DNA of 64,000 bases from Anastrepha obliqua. Its lineage: Eukaryota; Arthropoda; Insecta; Diptera; Tephritidae. This document shows, piece by piece, positions 55,680 through 64,000 of this stretch. The stretch lies in NCBI RefSeq assembly GCF_027943255.1, contig NC_072896.1, forward strand, positions 116,839,879 through 116,903,878, given 5' to 3'. The first letter of the stretch is position 1; each line of letters begins with the position of its first letter. The notes beneath the pieces are model-generated. The model did no database searches, was not told the DNA's origin, and worked only from the letters and a program-made list of their open reading frames with translations. The translations under genes were made by a program, and so were the position numbers.

Positions 55680-57260
55680 AATGTCAGAAACATCATCAAA
55701 GGTGCCGTCGCACCAGTCGTATGTGGGACACGCTCCCATTAACGCTATAACAACCCTCCTTATCGGCTGAGTTCCACCCTGGGACCGTGGTAACATTTCG
55801 TAAAGGTGGAGCCAGGTTTATGTGTATTGATACAACAGGTACCTGCGTCCAGGTTCCTCTTACATGGGCATATGGAGGTTATACGCTATCGATAGCATCC
55901 ATTGCTTCCACTTCATAAGTGGTTCCGCAGTAAATGGAACATCGGAAAAGGTGTCGTAAGTATTACCGACATGTCGTAGTCTGATACCGTCTTGAGCACT
56001 GAGCTCAGGCGCCTGTTATTTGTCCTCAGTTCGTAGGCAGTCTACCTCCAGTCAATAGCTACTGCTGAATTCTTCGCTGCGTGTTGCGTTCCCACTCTAC
56101 GCGTTCAAGATATAACCCTATTATTGTTGCAAAATTTGTTGCTGCATTCCAGCAAGTATTTCATGCGATCATCTTGGTGATTAGATTTTTCGGGCACAGC
56201 TGACCACACCCAGAAGTGCTTCAAGCTTTAGGCGCTCCTCTCTGAAACGATCGCAGTGGAAGAATACGTGTTCCGCACTTTCTATCGCGTTGTTGCAGTT
56301 TGGGCAGAACGGGGAGTCCTCCAGATTAAATCGATGGAGGTACTCCAAGAAACAACCGTGGCCACTCAGTATTTGAGTGAGATAGTAGTCAACGTCTCCG
56401 TGTTTCCTGGTCACCCATTGGCTAATATTTGAAATAAACTTTTGAGTCCAATGTCCGTTAGTTGACGAGTCCCATCTGCTTTGTCATTCTTCTATCGAAT
56501 GCGGTCTCTCTTCAGATTTTTCTTCTAAAGACGGCTTAGCCCGTCGCCTGCCATAGAGACGGCTTAATTCCTTTGCCTGGGTGTCAGCTGGTAGTTTGCC
56601 CGCGATAACGCCTATTGCGTCTCTCGAGACCGTTCTGTAGCCACAAGCCACCCCTACTGCACTTCGGCTAAGTACCTGTGCTGCGTTTTGTATGCTGGAC
56701 GTTTTAGCTCCGGTCCATATCGGGGCAGCGTAAAAAACTACGGAGTCTACAACCGTCGATAAGACACGTCTTCTGCTGCCTTGCGGGCGCCAATATTAGG
56801 CAACATTCGAGTAAGAGCTCCATTGATAGCAACAGCTTTTGCGTTTGCTGTAGATAGGTGCTGCTTGTAGCTACTATAAGCGGCCTGTCTATTATCACGC
56901 CAAGATACTTAATCGACTCCTTAGAGAGTATTTTATGGGTGCCTATACGTAGTTTTATTTCCTCCTTTTTTCTCCGCCCACTGATGAGTACCGCCTCGGT
57001 TTTTTGAGCTGCCAATACCAATTCGGATTTTGCCAACTATAGCCACACCCTTGCTGCTGCGTCATTGCTTTTTGCTTCCAGCTGGTCTATGTGTCTATCC
57101 GTAACTACAAGCGTAATATCAATACAATAGTAGCACCGTCTGATAGTTTTAGTTTGAGGACCGCGTCGTACATGACATTCAAAAGTATTGGACAAGGACA
57201 GATCCTTGGGGAACCCCGCCAGTGATTTGATATGTTTTTTGGCCACAGTCTGTATCGTAT
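55680..57260 (-). mobile_element. R1-like LINE, inverted-pair copy 1
   Basis: Minus strand: YCIDITLVVTDRHIDQLEAK (a YADD-type catalytic motif, altered), KTEAVLISGRRKKEEIKLRI, ESIKYLGVIID, and CPNCNNAIESAEHVFFHCDR (zinc knuckle, 56181-56414). The 3' UTR runs left to about 55680 with AAAGGTGCCGTCGCACCAGT. That UTR is repeated inverted at 58230-58530. Confidence 0.82.
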
Positions 57261-57539
57261 TGCAGAAATCTGTTGGTGAAGTAACTACGAATTATGCGCA
57301 GTAGGAAAATGAATCAAGAAATTTACATGTGAATGTATGTAGCCTTACAGCTGAAAAAAAGTATAGTAAACAGCATAGAAACAGCTCGGTTGCAGCTGAA
57401 GTATCGCTTACGGAAATGGGAATAAACAGTGGGCCAGTCTCGTCTATACAACGAATGCTAATCAAGCGGACGAGGAGCGCAGATTTGGTCATAACATCCA
57501 TTAAGAAATTTTCAGTCAGGGGCACATCCCCAGTGTGTG

Positions 57540-58530
57540 GTGAGGGGTAATCTCTCCATTTCTGTGGAACGTGGCTGTCAACTATCTTCTTCAGAAAATG
57601 GGAGGCAAGATAATTTCATACACCGATGATTTTGTAATAGGTCAAACACCTTCCAACACTGCGTAGTCTTCAACAAAGATCTCTGAACAGACTATCACAT
57701 TGGATTAAATTAGATTTGTGGGGTTGTTGGACAACCATTCAGTCAGGTAGACCATTGTACTACACCCGGATAGACTAAAGTGGAAGGAATAGAGAGACAG
57801 GTTAGCACGGCGAAACGGATTACTATCTAATCCAAATCTTTAGCCGACATGGTGGCTTTCTTGCGTACCTCCACCGTTTTAATCTAGCAGATAATTCGAC
57901 CTGCCAAGAGTGCCACGGCGAAGATGAGAGAGAGCAAAACACATGACTTTTTACTGCGCCAGCTTTTATGAAGAGCGCTTCGAGCTCGCAAAAGTCCTCG
58001 GCAACGTTCCCCCACCAGATAACCTTGTAACGCAAATACTGAACTCGAAAGAGAAATGGGAAACAGTAAAACAGTTTTCTGCAGGGATATTAATAAGAAT
58101 GGGAGCGCAAGGCGAATGCGACCGATATAGAATACCCAAGAGATATCTAGATGCATCGCCCTCATTTTGAAACAGATCTCCTGTGGGGATGACTGTATTC
58201 ACGAACAGACGACAAGCACGTAAAGCCTCAAGCCGAACCCAAACAGACGACAAGTCGATATCGAGTAACGATATTGCAATTTTCCGATGCTCCATTGGTG
58301 ACAAATCAATGATTCCACCCGTAGCGTATAACCCCAATAAGCAATTAAGAGAAAAACCTGTATGCAGGTACCTGGTGTGTCTAAAAAGCACGGCTCCACC
58401 TTGATGAAGTTGCTTTTAGCAGTCCCAGGGTGGAATCACCTGAGAGGGGAGGAACGTTATAGGGTTAATGGGAGCATGTCCCACATACCACTGGTGTGAC
58501 GGCACCTTTGATTATGTTTCTGATATTTTC
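57540..58530 (+). mobile_element. R1-like LINE, inverted-pair copy 2
   Basis: Plus strand: ISYTDDFVIGQT (catalytic motif with Thr for Ala), MTFYCASFYEERFELAKVLG and SKEKWETVKQFSAGILIRMG (C-terminal zinc-knuckle region), then a 3' UTR. Its end (58419-58527) is the complement of 55681-55795 with few changes. Full of stops, with the 5' part truncated. Confidence 0.75.
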
Positions 58531-58559
58531 GATTTTAATCTTCTCTACAAAAAAAAAGG

Positions 58560-58915
58560 ATAGATGAATCTTAGGAGGTCCCGAAGAGGAAGAGTGTGAA
58601 CTTTATCCATACTCAGTACATCGCAACCCAATAGCCTAAGTATGATTCTAGAAAACGCCGCACGGCTACAGAGAAAATGCTCTGCCATGTCCTTGTTCTC
58701 ACGGCAGGATAGGCATATTGGGTCGTCAAGGTAGCCAGGTAATGTGCCCTGTTATTACGCTCACCAGTACTCTCAGATTCTTCCTACTAAGTTTTAGAAG
58801 AGTGGTAGCTAGTTTCCGGTTTGGTGCTTTCAGAAAGCACTTAGCTACTCTGCAGAAGCCCAACTAAGACCAACGTCTTCTGTGAGTAGACCTCATGAAG
58901 TCATCAATTTATAGT
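58560..58915 (-). mobile_element. LINE C-terminal fragment
   Basis: Minus strand reads CLSCRENKDMAEHFLCSRAA and [15 protein letters not shown], closely matching 14922-15110 in timeless intron 11. A family with copies on both sides of tim exon 16 is thus shown. Confidence 0.78.
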
Positions 58916-59039
58916 TGAATCGGTACAGGATTGACACCTAAAAAGAATTCAGAGCCCAGTCGTCTGCTTGCAGAGCCTTCATTAGCGAGTTTGCCATTAC
59001 CACAATGTTCAGGCTCCCAAATAAGACAAACTTTGTTGT

Positions 59040-59805
59040 GTTTTGCAACACTGTTCAGTTTTGTCTTACATTCACCGACTAACTACGAAGAGCAGCGTGA
59101 GTTAGCACTTGGTGTAAAAGTCAAGGACTAGAAGTAAATCCGGAAAAGACGGATTTGTTTAGTAGGAGATATAAACATCTTAACAAAACCGAAAGCTTAA
59201 CCTCTTAAACAAATATCGCTAGGGGGAAAATCCCTTTAGAGTAACAGAAAGGGCTAAATATCTGAGCCTTGTATTCGATAGGAAGCTAAATTTCGGGCTT
59301 ACAGTCCCAAAAAGAATACGAAAAGCTATGATGGCGCTGTACTCCAGCAAAAGGCTCTTTGGGAAAAAATGAGTGATGGAACCTAGAATAATACATTGGC
59401 TCGACACAGTTGTAGATGGGCCATTTCTCTATTATGATATCGTAGTGTGTAGAATGCCCTTGGGAGAGGTGTGAACATTAAAAAAAATGACAAGGTTGAA
59501 GGACTCGCATCTGTTCGCATAACAGGTGCAATGTCAACCATACCATCGATAGCATTATATGCGACGTTGAACCTCAAGCCGGTAGATATGCAGACAAAAT
59601 ATATCGCGCGCAGTACGACAATAAAGGTGAACTCTTTAAATAAGCGATCAAACACGGATTACGGCCAGAGTAAAATCCTATCTGGCATTTTGGAGCTTCC
59701 CAGTGGATTATGCACTTCCGTATACAATAGCCATTACAACGTTGAAGATCCTCAAGAGAAGAGTGGCAGCAGGACGATTTAAGACAGAGCCAGTTCATCC
59801 ATGTA
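59040..59805 (+). mobile_element. I-type LINE, 5' piece of a split copy
   Basis: Plus-strand pieces: GLEVNPEKTDLFSRRYKHL, then RITGAMSTIPSIALYATLNL and KPVDMQTKYIARS, the thumb region of I/R1-type LINE reverse transcriptase. The reading stops abruptly at the mariner at 59806 and resumes at 61092 with the RNase H start. Confidence 0.75.
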
Positions 59806-61091
59806 AAGGGCGGTTAAGTTTAAAGGGCCGGTGTTGATTTTGAATAAAATAAAATTTTTTTAGGAAATTATTGTCATTTCTCATTACTATGATAATATTG
59901 GTATGGCTGAATTACGTATAGAACAAAATATCGGCCTCGGCGGCACACCTCCATCCGATGGTCCAAATTTTCGATGCCGTTGAGGCATAATTGAGGTTCT
60001 ATGCCGTTAATGTGCCGAATTATCTCATCCTTTAGCTCTTGAATTGTTGCTGGCTTATCGACGTACACCTTTTCTTTCAAATAACCCCAAAGAAAAAAGT
60101 CCGACGGTGTCAAATCACATGATCTTGGCGGCCAATTGACATCGGCGCGACGTGAGATTATTCGGCCATCAAATTTTTCGCGCAAAAGAGCCATTGTTTC
60201 GTTAGCCGTGTGACAAGTGGCACCGTCCTGTTGAAACCACATATCGTCCATGTCCATATCTTCCAATTCGGGCCATAAAAAGTTCGTTATCATCTCACGA
60301 TAGCGAACACTATTCACAGTAACTGGCTGACCGGTCTCATTTCGGAAAAAATACGGCCCAATGATGCCGCCGGCTCATAATCCGCACCAAACAGTCACTC
60401 TTTGTGGGTGCATTGGTTTTTCGGCAATCACTCTTGGATTTTCGTCGCCCAAATACGGCAATTCTGCTTATTGACGAATCCGCTGAGGTGAAAATGTGCC
60501 TCATCACTGAAGATTATTTTCTTCGAAAATTGGTCATTCACTGTTGCTATTTCCTGCCACCATTCTGACCTTTGACGGCGCTTGAAATGATCAAGAGGCT
60601 TTAGTTCTTGAGTTAATTGCACCTTGTAAGCGTGTAGTGCAAGTCTTTATGCATAATGTTCATCAACGACGAGCGTGAGAGGTGCAATTGTTGGGCACGA
60701 CGACGAGTTGAGGTGGACGACTCTTCAACCACACTATCGCAAACAGCAGCAATATTTTCTGCAGTACGAGCTGTACGAGCATGCACTGGTGTTTTCACAT
60801 CTCCTACAGACCCGGTTTGCTCAAACTTTTGCACAATTTTTACGATTGTACGCACATTTGGACGATTAAATTGACCGAAAAAATCACGAAGTGCGCGATA
60901 TGCATTTTGATTTGACCGCCCGTTTTCATAATAAGCCTAAATAACTTTAACGCATTGCTTGATTGTGTATCTTTCAACAGTTCAAATTGAATTGGTCTGA
61001 GATTGAAAACCGTCAGATGAAATGCAGAAAAAAGCTTGACGTTTAGGTGTGGTTTACATTCAACATCGGCCCTTGTAATTTAAACATCCTT
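59806..61091 (-). mobile_element. DD41D mariner, near full length (1,286 bp)
   Basis: Ends AAAGGGCGG and complement, with GGGCCGGTGTTGA/GGGCCGATGTTGA in the inverted repeats and TA duplications at 59804-59805 and 61092-61093. Minus-strand ORFs: DNA-binding part 60613-60855 (IVKIVQKFEQTGSVGDVKTP, RRRAQQLHLSRSSLM), [20 protein letters not shown] at 60428-60622, and [20 protein letters not shown] to TPSDFFLWGYLKEKVYVD at 59874-60317. All three Asp remain; frame breaks separate the ORFs. Confidence 0.92.
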
Positions 61092-61260
61092 TATATACAG
61101 ATGGCTCAAAGCTCGAGGGCCAGCTGTAGATTTATCATTTTAGGTAAAGCATTTTTAGTACTTCTAAAACTTTTTAAAAGTAAACACTGGTCTCAGGAGA
61201 GATAAGGACAAGTTCCCCTCGCAGCATCAGTGTGTAGACAACCGCTTCAACCTAACCGAA
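61092..61260 (+). mobile_element. I-type LINE, 3' piece of a split copy (RNase H start)
   Basis: Begins with YTDGSKLEG, the first catalytic Asp motif of LINE RNase H, immediately after the right TA of the DD41D element. Quickly degraded. Confidence 0.65.
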
Positions 61261-61269
61261 ACTATTTCA

Positions 61270-62335
61270 CTTTTGATTGAAAGGTGTACTTGGAAGTTCA
61301 GCTGGCGCATATGATGGCTATGTCGCGTTCTTCAATTGATACGATGATCAGCTTAGGACGAGTGGATTGCCAGTCGTACAAAGAATAATAAAGGATATAG
61401 TCAGTATTTACTTTCATTTAAGTAAAATCAATTGAAAATTTGGCTCTCGTAGTCTCTATGGGAAGATTAGTGTTCTTTGTGGAAGGACTACCTATTTTAG
61501 CCGCCGTTGGCTGCTCTGCAAGGAGCATGATTATAAGACGTAAGTAACGTGGGCGTGGAATACACTATCCAATAAACCGGTTGAGAATTAATAAATGTCT
61601 ATTGAGCAAATGAAATTATTATCATTGTCACTATACAGTAAGACCATCGAACTTCTCCAGTGATGGGCTTCAATTTGCGTCAAGAGTTTCACCGATCCTC
61701 AGGGCCACTAGTAGAGTGGACACCGAAAGCTGAACCGAGGTAATGAAGGTGATCAATATGCTTCAAAACTTACTTTAAACTGTTTTCATACCAAATCGTT
61801 CAGACATCGAAGAGTGGAGGCTGACCGGAGCCAAGAATAAAGCTGATCAATGCGAGAATTTCAGGTTGGAACTAATTTCCGTCGGTTAATCGCGCGGAAA
61901 CGGCAGATGTTATTGAGCCACTTTTCATAATAGTTGGGTACCAATTATTTTAAGCTGCAAAATAGATATAAATGTTTTCAATACTGAAATTTTTTCTCAC
62001 TTTGATTTTTGGGATTAAAAAACGAATTGCTAACAAAATTGAATTTTAGTTGAAAGCCTTTAGAAATCAGTTGGAAGTGAAATTATTAGCTGCTTTCAAA
62101 CTTTTTCTTCATTAAATACATTCAATACAGAGTTTGTGCAAAATATCTTTCACTCGATGAATCCATTTCTTTAAATTATTCTTGCATAAGCACAAAAACA
62201 ATGACAAAATTAAAGGACGCGCGACATTCAGTGTCGTTCAGTAAGTAAAATTGATAAATAATCAAACCAGTCCTACTTCACATTATGAGTCAGATAACAG
62301 TTCCTTCAAATTCGTGCATTCAATTCTGAAAATTC
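61270..62335. other. Unassigned flank
   Basis: No coding region or terminal repeats recognised. Confidence 0.3.
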
Positions 62336-62339
62336 CAGT

Positions 62340-62640
62340 CATCAATGCACTAACCCTGCGCTCGCTGAGTTGACGCAAGGCCCATTCATCCCGGAGCAGA
62401 CCACAGCCTCTCAATGGAGTCCCAATCCTCTCATTTCGCGGTAAAGTCATGTCTAGGGACCCCTCTTCAGCCAGCTTATTAGCCCAGTTTCCTCCTGTGC
62501 CCTTTGTGACCGGGGACTCAAATGAGCCTAATATTGAAGTATTCGGATGCAGTCAAGAAAGAAATCAGGTGTTATCCGAATAAATTAGAAGGAGCCCAGA
62601 GCTTTACTTGCCGCCTGGCTACCGGAGTAGATATTTACTT
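62340..62640 (-). mobile_element. LINE RNase H fragment
   Basis: Minus strand reads GTGGNWANKLAEEGSLDM, NERIGTPLRGCGLL and RDEWALRQLSERRVSALMTG, the end of RNase H and following tail of an I/jockey-type LINE. Frame changes present. Confidence 0.6.
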
Positions 62641-63094
62641 TCCTTTAAGTAATTGCATAAGCAAGCAATGAATATAGACTTGCTGTAAATAACTGTTAAG
62701 CTATTTGGTAAGGAGGATGTGACAACAAAATGGTGCGGAAGCGCTAGTTTGGTTCTGGATGAATCACCACTCTAACCAACCAACCAACTATTCCTTAACC
62801 CCAAAAACTTATCCTCCCCATCCTTACTCCCACACAGTAGTCTGCGCAATATTTGCATTGTGGCTATTAAAACAAGCAAAAACACAAAGAAAAACACACA
62901 GTTACACATTGCGGTAGTGGCGCCAGCAAGAGGAAGCGGGCGACCGCGGTAATAGCGCAGGCACACGAAATTTAGCGAAGTCCTCAACCATCTGTCAGAA
63001 ACCTTTTGACAGAAAACGGTGAAACAGAGATGGCTCTCCAAGCAGTAAGAAGGCGTTGTTCCTAAGCAGCGACAGGTGGGCATTCCAACTACTT

Positions 63095-63230
63095 AGGATT
63101 GGTAGCGGCAGGCTAAGCACTTACCCTGTCAGAAATCAAGAACGGATTAACGAAACCAACGCAAGGCTGAGTCAGGCCCTATGCTCCCGAGAGGAGTGAA
63201 CAATGGTTTTAGTTCACTGATGCATTCTTG
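63095..63230 (+). repeat. Dispersed repeat, copy 2
   Basis: Contains GAAACCAACGCAAGGCTGAG and GGCCCTATGCTCCCGAGAGG, shared in opposite orientation with 33820-33950. Likely LINE 3' material. Confidence 0.65.
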
Positions 63231-63239
63231 TCTTGTTAA

Positions 63240-64000
63240 TCCACGTCGAAAATTGTGAAAAATAATCGCACGAAATTTTCATGATTTAATTCCTTTTTTT
63301 TGACGAGATGAATATTTAAAGTCACTGCAAAAAACACGTATGTGGATCACATATTAAAATTTACTGAGGGCGTTTAGATTAAAATATGTCAGACAGCGCC
63401 CAACAGTTGAGTGTTGTGCAAACATAAATAGCAACCCTCGTATTTAATCAAAAGTCTTATAAATTTGTAGGTTACAAAGTACGCCGAATAAACTGTTGAA
63501 GCCGGTTTCAAATAAAAAAACGCATTCTCAAAAGTTGAATACCGATTGGGACACCCAGTTTATGAATTCTCTTGCACCAACTTTTTTCCAAAATTTTCAA
63601 ACCATGCGAGTTCCTACATTAACTCCCACAAAAGCACGCAACTGTGATTGACCAGCACACACATATACATACACATACAAATACACACACACATATTTTA
63701 TACCTATAAATCTCCAAAACCATATTTGCATGTTGTTCAAATTAAATGTACAATAATTTGGTGCAGACACGCAAAAGTGTTGTATGGATATGTTGCACAG
63801 AACTGCATGGAAGCCAAAAATCCTAAATCGCCACCGTCAGTTGCCAACTAAATACGACACACATACATACATCCGAGTGTACCCATTCACAAGTATGGAA
63901 AAATATAAGTATCTGTATGTGTACTTATATGGGATTGCACACGAACGAATACTGCACCAACAACAGGTGTCAATCGAACATATGTTGGCACACAAGCGAG
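63240..64000. other. Unassigned flank
   Basis: AT-rich, with ACAT/CACA simple repeats at 63655-63695 and 63845-63875. The ORF at 63648-63851 covers a repeat and has no resemblance to a family. Confidence 0.35.

Noticed and set aside
1..64000. CRISPR arrays, operons or other prokaryotic features
   Set aside because: Spliceosomal introns, SINEs and mariners show animal nuclear DNA; repeated units lack regular spacers.

Overview
The window is nuclear DNA of a higher fly, most likely a true fruit fly (Tephritidae). It is AT-rich, has small GT-AG introns between long transposon-filled ones, and carries many Tc1/mariner relics, non-LTR retrotransposon fragments and a tRNA-headed SINE. The order and the fruit-fly suggestion are inferences from gene similarity and repeat content; the species cannot be named from the sequence.

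One protein-coding gene is present: the circadian clock gene timeless (tim), on the plus strand. Its coding sequence can be followed from 9617 to 51237 in 16 exons. All junctions are GT-AG, phases agree across every junction, and the exons sum to 4,920 nt (1,639 residues plus stop). Drosophila TIM is about 1,400 residues; most of the excess is a 330-residue low-complexity exon 15. Exons 2-13 are compact (9820-18085). The C-terminal tail is spread over exons 14 (21511-21657), 15 (42730-43719) and 16 (51144-51237), separated by introns of about 21.1 kb and 7.4 kb. A probable 5' UTR exon begins at 9450 and holds a 12-codon upstream ORF. A CACGTG E-box followed by two CACGTT boxes at 7152-7284 is the best candidate for the clock-controlled promoter.

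Layout: 1-6640 is upstream intergenic DNA with a SINE nested in a LINE and several mariner-type elements. 6640-7600 is the candidate promoter. 7600-9449 is a LINE and a SINE, in what would be the first intron. 9450-18085 is the dense part of tim. 18086-51143 is the three large introns, filled with DD41D (rosa-like) and other mariner elements, LINE fragments mostly antisense to tim, a TTAA-flanked non-autonomous element, SINE copies and a dead short-chain dehydrogenase copy. 51238-64000 is the 3' flank: a small MITE-like cluster, two inverted R1-like LINE copies, and a LINE split by a near full-length DD41D element.

No RNA gene, CRISPR array or second live gene was found. The most interesting points are the upstream ORF, two short introns of tim that are multiples of three with no stop codon (so their retention would lengthen the protein), the candidate promoter, and two short DD41D copies sharing the same terminal-deletion structure.
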